Assembly (NCBI GenBank): GCA_016205025.1
Contig: JACQJO010000029.1
Coordinates: forward strand, 33,759-97,758
Reading direction: 5' to 3'
DNA length: 64,000 nucleotides
Source of the DNA: Elusimicrobiota bacterium
GTDB taxonomy: Bacteria > Elusimicrobiota > Elusimicrobia > JACQPE01
Shown here piece by piece: positions 1 to 8,365 of the stretch (its first letter is position 1; every line of letters begins with the position of its first letter). The notes under the pieces are model-generated. The model was not told the DNA's origin. It searched no databases and was given only the letters and a program-made list of their open reading frames with translations. Made by a program: the position numbers and the translations under genes.

Positions 1-153
1 GGCGCTCAAAATAAGACCAACAATCCCAATAATTAGGCTAAGCAACGCCCGGGACTTAAACCGCGTCCACCAGGATGGTTTTTTCTCATAGTCGACAACT
101 TCAGGTTCAATAACCTCAGGCTCTGGATAATATTGGGCGGGTAGATTGTCCAT
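1..153 (-). CDS. small membrane protein, 5' part only
   Basis: The first 51 codons of a gene that runs off the left edge. It starts with ATG at 153, five bases downstream of the DUF423 stop, so it is the last visible gene of the 1216-to-1 operon. The N-terminus is acidic and tyrosine/proline-rich (YYPEPEVIEPEVV), then KKPSWWTRFKSRA leads into a hydrophobic segment (LLSLIIGIVGLILSA) that is probably a membrane span. Too little is present to name a family. Confidence 0.6.
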   Translation of the reverse strand, partial: MDNLPAQYYPEPEVIEPEVVDYEKKPSWWTRFKSRALLSLIIGIVGLILSA

Positions 154-158
154 CAGAT

Positions 159-533
159 TCATCCCTTGGCGATTCCTATGGCCAAAGAGAGCCAGCCTGC
201 CAAAAGCAGAAGGCCGCCGATTGGGGTGACCGCTCCCCAAGCCTTGACGCCGGTGGTTGCCAGAAGATAAAGGCTTGCCGAAAAAATCAAGACTCCCGCA
301 AAAAACAGCCATCCAGATAAACGGATTAAGGGATAGGGATATTGGGCAGCAATCCAGGCTGTAATCAACAGGGCTAGAGCATGGATCAGGTGGTATTTGA
401 CCCCCGTCTCAAACACCGCCAGCATCTCCGGGGACAAGCGGCTTTTCAAGAAATGCGCCCCAAAAGCGCCTAACGCCACCCCAAGGAAGCCAAGGATAGC
501 GCCTATGAAAATAAAGATCCTGTCCGCGCTCAT
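159..533 (-). CDS. DUF423 family small integral membrane protein
   Basis: A 124-residue protein with about four hydrophobic segments. It has the N-terminal pattern typical of the DUF423 (YgdD/UPF0382) family: a glycine-rich first helix followed by GAFGAH, then a conserved YH near residue 47. Family members are inner-membrane proteins of unknown function. The start overlaps the stop of the upstream nuclease gene by four bases (ATGA), which indicates translational coupling. Confidence 0.85.
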   Translation of the reverse strand: MSADRIFIFIGAILGFLGVALGAFGAHFLKSRLSPEMLAVFETGVKYHLIHALALLITAWIAAQYPYPLIRLSGWLFFAGVLIFSASLYLLATTGVKAWGAVTPIGGLLLLAGWLSLAIGIAKG

Positions 534-1216
534 GTTTTTTTAAGAAACCACGAGCAATATTCGCAGCCGTGGTTAGCAGATGGCTCGCTTTGATTGAGCA
601 ATGCAATGGCCGCGCGAAACGTTATCCTGGCGCGCTCCGGATCCACCGATAGCCTGATGGGCTGGATTTCAAAATGAACTTGTCCGTTTTCCATTACGGT
701 TTTGGGCGAATAATAGAGCAGGAAAGCGAAATCGGCCGGCGGAAGGCTGTTCTCTTTTAGAAGCAGAGCGTAGCAATCTATCTGGTTCTGGTAATACAAA
801 GTGGCGGCCTCTTCGGTGGTCGGCGATCCCTTTGTCTTATAGTCAAAAGGAATATATCGGCCGTCTTTGACCAGCAAGTCATCAAGGGCACCGCTTAACA
901 CCGAGCCTGATTCCCGGTCCTCATATCTTAGCCCAGTCCTCCAGTTGCGCCACTTATCCAGCTTGGCTTGGTCTGGGAAAAGGCCGATGCCGTCAAAATT
1001 TCCCTTGGCTAACTCTTGAGGAAGAGCGTTCTTCGAGCGGAAGCCGTCCATGTAGATTTTGATCACGCGATCCATGCCTCCGGGCAGAGACGGAAAAATG
1101 CCGCGAGGCCGTTTAATGCTCTTTACCTTCTCCATCCAAAAACAACGCACACAATCCCGAAAAAGATTGAGCGTACTCGGCGAAAGGAAGTGCCTAAAAG
1201 ACGCCCCGGATTTCAT
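530..1216 (-). CDS. Cas4/RecB-like PD-(D/E)XK nuclease
   Basis: A 228-residue protein with the core of a RecB/Cas4-type nuclease. D112 lies in GALDDLL, D125-x-K127 in FDYKTKG, and a Q/Y helix follows (YYQNQIDCYALLL). A CxxC pair near the N-terminus (C22, C25) and another near the C-terminus (C218, C221) could hold an Fe-S cluster or zinc. Family members are DNA exonucleases. It follows the SRAP gene by six bases, so the two are probably co-expressed. SRAP proteins act on abasic sites in single-stranded DNA, which makes a DNA-repair role for the pair plausible; this is inference. No cas genes are nearby, so CRISPR adaptation is unlikely. Confidence 0.75.
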   Translation of the reverse strand: MKSGASFRHFLSPSTLNLFRDCVRCFWMEKVKSIKRPRGIFPSLPGGMDRVIKIYMDGFRSKNALPQELAKGNFDGIGLFPDQAKLDKWRNWRTGLRYEDRESGSVLSGALDDLLVKDGRYIPFDYKTKGSPTTEEAATLYYQNQIDCYALLLKENSLPPADFAFLLYYSPKTVMENGQVHFEIQPIRLSVDPERARITFRAAIALLNQSEPSANHGCEYCSWFLKKT

Positions 1217-1222
1217 TGCCGT

Positions 1223-1882
1223 TTATGCCTTCACGGGAGCAATGCACTGCGGATCATCGTTCTGCGGTGAATTCACAATGGTCGAGACTTCGTACGCATC
1301 CATCTCTTTCGATGCAAACGGGACAAGCAACGGCAGAAGCTTCGAGGTGTCTTTTAGGTCTGGATCTAACCACATCTCCTCATCTTTTTGTCGCAGGATA
1401 ACCGGCATCCGGTTGTGGATAGCCTTCATAAAATCATTGGGTTCCGTGGTGATGATAGTGAACGAACGGAGCTCCCCGCCATCCGGTTTCTTCCAAACGT
1501 CCCAAAGGCCGGCAAACGCAAACGGTTCCTTGTTTTTGAGCATGATCCGCATGGGAATTTTTTGTTTAAGTCCATCAACCTTCTGCCACTCGTAAAAACC
1601 GTCTGCCAAAACTAAACAGCGTCGTCTCTCGAAAGACTTACGGTAACTGGGCTTCTCCGCAATAGTTTCCGCCCGGGCGTTGATCATTTTATAGCCAATA
1701 GCCTCCTCTTTAGCCCAGTGCGGCACAAGGCCCCAACGAATAAGACGGCAAAGCCTAATCTCCTCCCAAATCACGATGGGCGCTTCCTGACCGGGAGCTA
1801 TGTTATATCGGGGCTTAAAATCTATCTCCTTGTCTTCAAAACCAAAACGATCTACCAGTTCCTCAATGTCAGCAGTCTGTGA
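1223..1882 (-). CDS. yedK: SRAP (YedK/HMCES) protein, 3' exon
   Basis: This exon encodes residues 6-224 of an SRAP-domain protein, which forms a covalent link to abasic sites in single-stranded DNA. The exon reads SQTADIEELVDRFGF, then PRYNIAPGQ (active-site Asn), RWGLVPHWA, MINARAETIAEKPS (catalytic Glu), ADGFYEW and HNRMPVILR (catalytic His). The obligatory first residues MCGR(F/Y), with catalytic Cys2, are missing here. They lie 2 kb upstream at 3908-3894, on the far side of a group II intron. Joining the two exons gives a 224-residue protein whose N-terminal spacing matches other SRAP proteins. An internal ATG at 1774 would give a product lacking Cys2 and should not be taken as the real start. 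Confidence 0.9.
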   Translation of the reverse strand, partial: SQTADIEELVDRFGFEDKEIDFKPRYNIAPGQEAPIVIWEEIRLCRLIRWGLVPHWAKEEAIGYKMINARAETIAEKPSYRKSFERRRCLVLADGFYEWQKVDGLKQKIPMRIMLKNKEPFAFAGLWDVWKKPDGGELRSFTIITTEPNDFMKAIHNRMPVILRQKDEEMWLDPDLKDTSKLLPLLVPFASKEMDAYEVSTIVNSPQNDDPQCIAPVKA

Positions 1883-1990
1883 ATGGGGTCAAACGGGGGT
1901 GCGGTATGCATAGGATTCCCTCTCCGTATCCACCGTGTTCGGTTTTGTGCCGGTCTTCAGAAATCATATGACCCGTCTCCCCCGAGTGCC

Positions 1991-2034
1991 CATCGGACCG
2001 GACAGGTGCGTTTAACACATCCGGCCCTCCGATG
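1991..2034 (-). ncRNA. probable group II intron domain V hairpin
   Basis: Just downstream of the maturase stop, the minus strand folds into a hairpin with 7 bp outer arms (CATCGGA/TCCGATG), an inner CCGGA/TCCGG stem and a TTAAA-type loop. Its position and shape match the catalytic domain V. The next ~100 bases up to 1883 would hold domain VI and the 3' splice site. Confidence 0.6.
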
Positions 2035-2052
2035 GCCTTCTTGAGGCGGTAT

Positions 2053-3444
2053 TCAGTGCGCGTAGACGACCCATCCCTTCGCGGCCATATCGATCAACCC
2101 CAATTGCTTGTAGAGGTAATCGGAAGGGTACTGTCGATACCCTTTGCTGATACGCATCTTGCCGCGACGACATAGATAGCCCCGAACTCGAAGTTCAACG
2201 AACTCCCGAACTCTGTGGAAACTTCGGGCCGCGTTGGTGTGGCGGTAATATTCCGCCCACCCCCGCACGGTTTCATTGATTCGAGCAACGAACTCTGACG
2301 GAGGAATTGGCGCCCGTTGGGCTGTCTTCTGTCGTAGTTTATCTCTCAGGCGCACTTCTGCTTTACGCGATGGGAAATAATACGCGAAGAACCGCCCGCG
2401 ATACCTTGGGCTCTGTCTCCAAGCGAAGTGAAACCCCAGGAAGTCGAACCCGGTTTCCTGAAGGTCAACATGCTTGGTCTTGTCGGTGTTCACCGTCAGA
2501 CCAAGCTCTTCTATGGCCCTCTTCACCGTCCAGAAGACTTCGGGGTTCTTCCGCTTGCAGAGCAACAGCGCGTCGTCGGCATACCTGATCCATTTTACAT
2601 CCTGTGGCTTGAATGTCTCAGCCACAAAATGATCGATGGAATCCAGGTACAGATTACTCAACAGCGGCGAGATCACACCGCCTTGGGGAGTTCCTCTTGG
2701 CGATTGATGATGGGTGTTTTCCTCCACGTAGCCAGCGTTCAGCCAACTCCGTAGCAGTTTTAGCACCGCTCCATCCTTGACCCGTTCGGCTACGCGACTC
2801 ATCAGCTTCTGATGAGGAATCGTGCCGAAATAGTCGGCCAAGTCCAGGTCCACCACCTGTCGGTATCCTTTTCCAATGGCTTCTCGGATGACCATCGAGG
2901 CTTGCTTTGCGGATCGTCGCGGTCGGAAACCATACGAGCTATCCGCAAACTGGGCCTCGAAAATCGGCTCCAAGACGATTTGGGCGGCCGCTTGGATCAG
3001 CCTGCATCTCAACGCAGGAATCCCCAACGGACGGAGTTTCCCGTTCACCTTTTCAATGTAGACCCGTCTCACAGGAAGCGGCGCGTATCGTTTCTCTCGC
3101 AGCATCAGCTGAGTTTCCCGAATAAACGCCACCTCGCGGCTGTGATCCTCTGGGTCTTCCATCTTGAGGTCGGAAATTTCCAGCCCGTCAACGCCACCCT
3201 TACCACCATTGGCCTTGACACGTTTCCACGCCTCCACCAGCACGTCCCAGTTCCACACCTTGTCATACAGGGTGTAGAACTTCCTGCTTCGCACCTTGGC
3301 CGCCAAATATAGGGACCTCTGCAGTCTCCGAACCCGTTGGGCGTTGTGTTGGTAGTCTTTGCAGACAATCATGTTCATCTTGCCCAGGTCCTTTCCTGCT
3401 TCATTCCCATTCGCCAAAGTAGAGCCCCTTCCCTCCGCAGGCAT
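2053..3444 (-). CDS. ltrA: group II intron reverse transcriptase/maturase
   Basis: A 463-residue intron-encoded protein with the retroviral-type RT core: GGVDGLEI near the start, LRPLGIPALRCR, SSYGFRPRRSAKQA, GTPQGGVISPLLSNLYLD and the catalytic WIRYADDALLLC. A group II maturase (X/thumb) region follows, ending with a C-terminal stretch (RGWAEYYRHTNAARSFHRVREFVELRVRGYLCRR) typical of maturases. No HNH endonuclease domain follows, so mobility would be endonuclease-independent. The first ATG (3444) is used for the coordinates. The ATG at 3378 (MNMIVCKDYQHN) is better placed behind a GGAAAGG ribosome-binding site and may be the real start. The protein would help splice its own intron out of the SRAP transcript. 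Confidence 0.93.
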   Translation of the reverse strand: MPAEGRGSTLANGNEAGKDLGKMNMIVCKDYQHNAQRVRRLQRSLYLAAKVRSRKFYTLYDKVWNWDVLVEAWKRVKANGGKGGVDGLEISDLKMEDPEDHSREVAFIRETQLMLREKRYAPLPVRRVYIEKVNGKLRPLGIPALRCRLIQAAAQIVLEPIFEAQFADSSYGFRPRRSAKQASMVIREAIGKGYRQVVDLDLADYFGTIPHQKLMSRVAERVKDGAVLKLLRSWLNAGYVEENTHHQSPRGTPQGGVISPLLSNLYLDSIDHFVAETFKPQDVKWIRYADDALLLCKRKNPEVFWTVKRAIEELGLTVNTDKTKHVDLQETGFDFLGFHFAWRQSPRYRGRFFAYYFPSRKAEVRLRDKLRQKTAQRAPIPPSEFVARINETVRGWAEYYRHTNAARSFHRVREFVELRVRGYLCRRGKMRISKGYRQYPSDYLYKQLGLIDMAAKGWVVYAH

Positions 3445-3893
3445 TACCCTGCTTCATCAGTACTTCGGGCTCCGCTGACTCCTCCCAAGGCCGTTCTAGG
3501 TTTCGGTTGCCCTTATGCCGGTCCGTTCTTTCGAGGTCGCGGCCTCGATTCCTTGCGAGGTCTCTCCAGTTTCAGTCGACGGCTTTCTTTGCATGCCATC
3601 CCTATTGCCCCGGCTCCCCCAACCACCTACGGCTGTTTCGGAGTGCTCAGGCGGCGGTCTTCCCGGTCGATACATCCGGTCGACGGTTTGGCGACTGTGC
3701 ATTTCGGGACTTGTTCGGGTTCAATTTCTTATGGCCTGCACGTTTGGGTCACAAGGCCAATGCCTTGCTTTGTCGGGTCCGCTTCTTCGCTTCAGGTCGC
3801 CCCTCACGAAGGCCCCACCCTACGTGATTCAACAGCCAAGATCACGACGGATCTTTCATCCGCAAGTCATCGACTGCTTTCATCTGGACACCC

Positions 3894-3908
3894 ATAGCGT
3901 CCACACAT
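3894..3908 (-). CDS. yedK: SRAP protein, 5' exon (five codons)
   Basis: ATG TGT GGA CGC TAT encodes MCGRY, the invariant start of SRAP proteins including catalytic Cys2. It lies 74 bases after the stop of the upstream ATPase gene. Read straight on, the frame meets a stop within the intron, so no useful protein forms without splicing. See the 3' exon at 1882-1223. Confidence 0.85.
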
Positions 3909-3982
3909 TAGCAATCAGGAATTTCGGGGCAACGCCTCAGAAAATACGACATCATTCCCAGATACACTCAACGTGGTTTTAT

Positions 3983-5092
3983 TCAGGACTCAACGTAGAG
4001 GCCAACCTCACGCAAAACTTTTTTTGCATAGTCTTTCGTGAGCATAGGTACATTTTCCTCGAGTCCTTTGCGTAATATTTCGTGGCAATAGCTAACGACC
4101 AGATGCGGCACACCTGCTGATAGCTCATAAATGAATGCCACGAAGCTGTCCGTAAACGGAATCAGCGGTTTAGAGGGTTTCGGTCCCGTTCGTTGTTCAC
4201 TTAATCGCAATTGAATGAGCTGCAATGCCTCTTCTTGCGTGAGCCGTTTCAACGTCGTAGGTGGCGAGATTCTACGAAGAAAAGCATTCATTGGCCCTCC
4301 CTGGGACCTTTCCTTTTTCTGAATCATGTTGATGTTGCGCCATCCATCGTCCGAAACTGCAAAGAAAAAGACCACATTGCTAGCGGGTAAACTGACGGGC
4401 TGTGGCATGTTACTGAGATCATGAAGCTCTCTAAGGGTATTAAATACCATCGATACTCCGGCGAGTCCCTTCATCTGACTAAATAAATACTCAACCTCAT
4501 CAATTAGTAAGACTACTGTATCAATGCCGACAGACTTGAGAAGGATGAGGTAGGACAACCAATAGCGGATTGCGGCCTCGGTCGAGCCAATTTTTTTTCG
4601 CACACCTAAAGACGCCATCTCTGCCTTGTTAAGACTCCCTTCGCCTCGGAGTAGCTGGATGGCCAGAGGATCGCCTTCGGCAGCCTTTCGCATCACAAGG
4701 GCCTCATCAGGAAGAACTTCTTCCAGCGTTTTTACTGCGGCCTTAGCGAAACGCAGCTTAGAGAAATCAATTCGAGAAAAAATTCGCTGGATAAACATCT
4801 GGCCAAATCTGGATATCTTGTCCTCAGGAAGAAGGCGCATGAAGATCGACTGCATTTTTGCGTCCTCAAGCACATATTCCTGAATCTTATACAGCGCAAG
4901 AGTTTTTCCTAAGCCGTAGTCCCCAATAATAAAATTCAAAGAGTTGGCAGTCTCCCCTTTGCAGCGCTTAATAATTCGCTGCCAGGCGGCGTATTCTTTA
5001 TCTCGCCCCACCATCGGATCTTTGGCAGTTGCGACATTAGTCGGAAACGGATCGCGCTTCAGGTGATATTTGCCTTCTAAAAAAGAACTCAT
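3983..5092 (-). CDS. ORC/STAND-like AAA+ ATPase of the defence operon
   Basis: A 369-residue P-loop ATPase. It opens with DPFxxN...MVGRDKEYAAW, as in ORC/Cdc6- and STAND-type ATPases that bind the nucleotide after a VGR motif. Walker A is GDYGLGKT (57-64), Walker B is VVLLIDEVEYLF (D198-E199), and a helical C-terminal lid contains ELSAGVPHLVVSYCHEILR. It resembles the ATPases of multi-gene anti-phage systems (BrxC/BrxD-like) in general style, but I cannot assign it to one. It starts two bases after the stop of the preceding gene and is the last gene of the operon. A role in sensing or in coupling ATP hydrolysis to the nuclease and methyltransferase is inference. Confidence 0.75.
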   Translation of the reverse strand: MSSFLEGKYHLKRDPFPTNVATAKDPMVGRDKEYAAWQRIIKRCKGETANSLNFIIGDYGLGKTLALYKIQEYVLEDAKMQSIFMRLLPEDKISRFGQMFIQRIFSRIDFSKLRFAKAAVKTLEEVLPDEALVMRKAAEGDPLAIQLLRGEGSLNKAEMASLGVRKKIGSTEAAIRYWLSYLILLKSVGIDTVVLLIDEVEYLFSQMKGLAGVSMVFNTLRELHDLSNMPQPVSLPASNVVFFFAVSDDGWRNINMIQKKERSQGGPMNAFLRRISPPTTLKRLTQEEALQLIQLRLSEQRTGPKPSKPLIPFTDSFVAFIYELSAGVPHLVVSYCHEILRKGLEENVPMLTKDYAKKVLREVGLYVES

Positions 5093-5094
5093 AA

Positions 5095-5952
5095 TTACCT
5101 CCCCAGGACGCGAACACTGAGTGTTCTATAGTAGCGTCCATTCAACTCAAACAATTGTTCCTCTGGTCCCATCGGCTTCCCAAAGGAGATGAGATATTGT
5201 TCTGTCGTAATGGGAATCGTCCGAAGAAGCTCGTCGAACTGCCGTTCCGTCAATATAGAGGTTTTCTTGCAATAATGAACGGCGACTCGGCACCGCAGAT
5301 CGGCGATGTCTACAACATCCACCTGGCGCTGTTCCCGTACTATTTCCCGGTACGTCTGAAAAATTAATTCTAAAAAACCATGGGACTTCCCCTTGGAGTC
5401 TAGATCAGTTTGAGCCACCTTCAAAACGCTCTCCTCTATCGAAATTTTTTCGCCCGCACGTTTCATCAACCCCGACTCAGCCAACAGAGCAACCCAACGT
5501 TTTAGTCTTTCCTTGCCCTGAATTTCTGAGGGTGCCGCAATCTTCGAACCCAGCTTTGCGAAAAGATCGGCAGTAGTAGTTTCGCCATGAACCTGGGCCT
5601 CGACAACGCTCAAATATTCTCGATCCTTTTCAAGAAGCACGGCTCGTAGCGCACGCATTCCAAAATCATGGGAGATCCCGCCTGCCTCCGCGATAAGTAG
5701 ACCATTGGCGCTTAAGGAAATCATGTCCTCCCAGCCCTGAAGAAAACCGAGCTTCCGAAAACTCGGAATTACCATTCCACGAAAAACACTTTTCTCTTCC
5801 TTGTCGCTATAAAGACTGAGAATGGCATCCCGCTGCGAGTCACGATTAAGAGGGGTCTGTCCGAAAAGTATTAATGCTCGTAGAATTCGGTCCGCGTTTA
5901 CTTCTTTAATGAGCGGGAACTCTTTGCCGCCTTCCGCTGAAGTTTTCATCAT
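5095..5952 (-). CDS. unknown defence-operon protein, possibly winged-helix
   Basis: I do not recognise the family. The 285-residue protein is mostly helical. Its N-terminal part (FRGMVIPSFRKLGFLQGWEDMISLSANGLLIAEAG) and middle (ERLKRWVALLAESGLMKRAGEKISIEE) look like winged-helix units with 'new gene/leader' type strands. The C-terminus (FDELLRTIPITTEQYLISFGKPMGPEEQLFELNGRYYRTLSVR) resembles a third such unit. The start is ATG 5952 (MMKTSAEGG), which overlaps the stop of the Cas4-like gene. The ATPase gene follows after two bases. It may be the DNA-recognition partner of the ATPase; this is inference. Confidence 0.65.
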   Translation of the reverse strand: MMKTSAEGGKEFPLIKEVNADRILRALILFGQTPLNRDSQRDAILSLYSDKEEKSVFRGMVIPSFRKLGFLQGWEDMISLSANGLLIAEAGGISHDFGMRALRAVLLEKDREYLSVVEAQVHGETTTADLFAKLGSKIAAPSEIQGKERLKRWVALLAESGLMKRAGEKISIEESVLKVAQTDLDSKGKSHGFLELIFQTYREIVREQRQVDVVDIADLRCRVAVHYCKKTSILTERQFDELLRTIPITTEQYLISFGKPMGPEEQLFELNGRYYRTLSVRVLGR

Positions 5953-6917
5953 GTTATTTTTAATCCTTGATCCTGGCACACACTTAGAAACTTACAGGTA
6001 GGACAACGCGATTTATCTTCAGGAAGGGGCGGGGCGTTCTTTTCAAGGAGTGTAGTGTATGCTGAATTCCGTAGGAGCAGAAATCGCCGCCGAAGCTGGT
6101 CATCAATGACAAAGAGATAGACCTGCGCAAAAGAGACGGCGCTCCTTTGGGTCGGAAAAAAATAAACTATCCCAAAATCAATAGGTTTCTTTTCCTGGCT
6201 TTCATACGCTAATGCGTAGCCTGCACACGTCAGTAGATGATATTCTTCCAGCTCGCGACCGGTCTTCATATCTCCTACGGCTCGCAAGCTTGGAAAGATA
6301 AAGTCAGGAGTGTTTTTCTTGCTCAGCCCCAGATGCTCTGCAGGAGTCAGCTCGGTTTCTTTTGGTTGAGATCTCCGTTCAGTTGCCGCACGAAGAGTGA
6401 AGTCCAGTTCTTGGGACGCTAACTCATGGATTGCCGCATTACACAAAATGGTCCCGAAGAAAGACCGGTTGCCCACGGCGGTCGTCTTATATTTATCGAG
6501 AAGCGCAAAGTCATCCTTGCGTTCATTGATGAACTTGCGAAGCCTCCGTTCAATCACCCCTCGAACGGCGGGATAGCTTTTCTGGCGGCTCGATAACTTC
6601 CGGTTAAAGCGATCAGCGACAAGATTGCCGAGAAATCTTTCTGCAAGTCTGCCAGCGATGCGGCCCCACGTTTGATCCCCTTCACGACTTTCCTTAACGC
6701 TGAAATATAAATCTCGCCGAGTGGGACAGTGTTGAAAAGAAATCATCCCAACTGAGAGCGGTTTTGGAACTTTCTTAGTTCTTATCGCTGATAAAATTTC
6801 AGGTGAGACGGCGACAGGATTATCTGGTAGCCAACCACGCAGTTCAATGCCTGAAACTTCTGTCTTAAAATTCAGTGCCGGCTCTACGACGTTCCAGCTG
6901 TAGTGTAATTGAAGCAT
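5949..6917 (-). CDS. Cas4-like Fe-S PD-(D/E)XK nuclease of the defence operon
   Basis: A 322-residue protein with Cas4 hallmarks: an N-terminal cysteine in FQHCPTRRDLYF (C64), a nuclease core with D205 (TPDFIF) and D216-x-K218 (GDMKTG), and a helix YHLLTCAGYALAYE. A C-terminal cluster CPTCKFLSVC (C305, C308, C314), together with C64, could hold a 4Fe-4S cluster. Cas4 proteins are 5'-3' single-strand exonucleases. There are no CRISPR repeats or other cas genes nearby. It is four bases downstream of a methyltransferase gene and overlaps the next gene, so it is more likely the effector nuclease of this operon. Confidence 0.75.
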   Translation of the reverse strand: MLQLHYSWNVVEPALNFKTEVSGIELRGWLPDNPVAVSPEILSAIRTKKVPKPLSVGMISFQHCPTRRDLYFSVKESREGDQTWGRIAGRLAERFLGNLVADRFNRKLSSRQKSYPAVRGVIERRLRKFINERKDDFALLDKYKTTAVGNRSFFGTILCNAAIHELASQELDFTLRAATERRSQPKETELTPAEHLGLSKKNTPDFIFPSLRAVGDMKTGRELEEYHLLTCAGYALAYESQEKKPIDFGIVYFFPTQRSAVSFAQVYLFVIDDQLRRRFLLLRNSAYTTLLEKNAPPLPEDKSRCPTCKFLSVCQDQGLKIT

Positions 6918-6921
6918 ATCG

Positions 6922-8361
6922 TTAGCGTTGCAAGATTAGAACGAACTCATCTTCTATGCGACCGCCCGTGCTATGACGACCAATCCACATGCCCCGACTT
7001 CGAATCGGATCACGCAACACCAATGCCACCCTAAAGCCGACCTCTTCCGCGAATTTTGCCAAGTATTTATGCGTTGCGAATGGACGGCCATTTACCTTAC
7101 TATCGCCCAGCACGATAACTGCATATGCATCGTCTTTTAAGACTCGATGCATCTCTCCGAGGACGCTTCGCATCTTTAGGAAGTATTGACCCACTTCAAG
7201 AGCCCGATCGAGCGATAACTTCTTGATCTCATTTAGGGCATAACACAAGAGGGGCATCTTGTCTGTGTATTCCTCCAACAAGTCAGACTTATCGCCTTTA
7301 CGGTTTCCCATATTGTGCTTAAAGTTCGTCCGCTCACTCCCTATAGTCATTCGATCAAGATGAGGAAGTGTAAAATTGTCGGCCATACCAAGCCAAAAGA
7401 GCTCAAGTTTTGTGGAACGCACATACTTCTGTGCTGTTAGATACGGTGGCGAAGTAATAATAGCCCCTATGCTCTTATCTGGGAGTACTCCCGCGCCCCG
7501 TTTATTGATCGCACCATTACCAGAATATCGCCCGAGACCGATCTTTTGGGCATCATCCCATATAACCTGGGCTTCTACTTGAACATCATTCTTGTCCAAC
7601 GTCTCCACCAACCTCTGGAGTCGCGCACAGTTTGACGATACCGCTTTCTGAAACAATGCTTGAACGTCGGGATAACGGCTGTGCTCAAGAAACTCCTTCA
7701 TCTCAAGATAGTGGGAGGGGTTCTCCCTGTACTTCGACGGCTTCAACTTTACAGGCGGTGGTATATTGGGGTCGGCAAGGGAACAAGTGCGGACGATCCT
7801 AGAGAAACAGACAAGGAAAAAATCTCGATACTTTCCGGGCTCAAGCTCAAGGATTCGACCGAGCAAGATTCCAAGACGATTGCAAGCCGCCGTGGAAAAC
7901 CAGGCTTCGATATTTTTGATGGCTGGTTTAACAGGACTGATACTCCGAGTTTTGTCGACAATCTCAGAATTAAGTTTTTGCAGTCTGCTTATGGATAGCG
8001 GGGTAGTCTTCACTCGTGAAATCAAACGAGCCAGCGGGTTAATCTCGACTCCAACTACAGGGCGTGAGAAGTAAGGATTAACAAGAGCTTCCAGGAGTAC
8101 GGTCCCCGAGCCGGCAAACGGATCTAGAACCTTCGCTTTTCTATCAATCAACGCTTCGTCTGAAAGAAAAAAGGCAGGAATATATGGAAGAAGCTTGGCT
8201 GGATAGGGATGCAGGTAATGAGTAAAAACATCAGAACGTTTAATTCCGATATTCTTTTGGCAAAATTCCCTAAAATCAAAATTAATTGCCTCGTTCTTAG
8301 TAGAGAATCTATTACGCAGTTGCTTGAGTCGTAGACTAGGTGTTTCAATTTTCCGTTGCAT
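6922..8361 (-). CDS. DNA methyltransferase (TSPPY type) of the defence operon
   Basis: A 479-residue amino-methyltransferase. Motif I is DPFAGSGT (80-87), with a GVEINPLARLIS acidic/adenosine-binding loop. Motif IV is TSPPY (303-307), which is typical of N4-cytosine and some N6-adenine enzymes. The motif order I then IV separates it from the beta-type Mod upstream. A long insert (residues 120-300) may be the target-recognition region. The start is taken at ATG 8361, four bases after the res stop; the longer reading from 8454 would overlap res. Two methyltransferases in one operon suggest two recognition sequences, or that this one serves the ATPase/nuclease module rather than res. Confidence 0.85.
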   Translation of the reverse strand: MQRKIETPSLRLKQLRNRFSTKNEAINFDFREFCQKNIGIKRSDVFTHYLHPYPAKLLPYIPAFFLSDEALIDRKAKVLDPFAGSGTVLLEALVNPYFSRPVVGVEINPLARLISRVKTTPLSISRLQKLNSEIVDKTRSISPVKPAIKNIEAWFSTAACNRLGILLGRILELEPGKYRDFFLVCFSRIVRTCSLADPNIPPPVKLKPSKYRENPSHYLEMKEFLEHSRYPDVQALFQKAVSSNCARLQRLVETLDKNDVQVEAQVIWDDAQKIGLGRYSGNGAINKRGAGVLPDKSIGAIITSPPYLTAQKYVRSTKLELFWLGMADNFTLPHLDRMTIGSERTNFKHNMGNRKGDKSDLLEEYTDKMPLLCYALNEIKKLSLDRALEVGQYFLKMRSVLGEMHRVLKDDAYAVIVLGDSKVNGRPFATHKYLAKFAEEVGFRVALVLRDPIRSRGMWIGRHSTGGRIEDEFVLILQR

Positions 8362-8365
8362 GGTA

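Larger units (their letters stand above)
1883..3893 (-). mobile_element. group II intron interrupting the SRAP gene
   Basis: A 2011 bp insertion read right to left. The 5' end (GGGTGTCCAGATG) follows the TAT codon of MCGRY at 3894. The 3' end (...GACCCCAT) abuts TCACAGACTGCTGAC at 1882, and AT fits the AY terminus of group II introns. The 450 bases from 3893 to 3445 have no convincing gene and would hold ribozyme domains I-III. The maturase occupies domain IV, and hairpins at 1991-2034 and below would be domains V and VI. Shifting both boundaries by two bases (GTGTC... start, ...ATTC end) also rejoins the frame and better fits the GUGYG start, so the exact ends are uncertain by 2 nt. Confidence 0.85.

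Noticed and set aside
2053..3444. Diversity-generating retroelement or retron reverse transcriptase
   Set aside because: The RT has a maturase domain, lies inside an intron with domain V-like hairpin, and there is no template/variable repeat pair or msr/msd structure.
3337..3897. 186-codon plus-strand open frame in the intron
   Set aside because: It overlaps the ribozyme domains and the maturase start on the other strand, and its product has no recognisable features.
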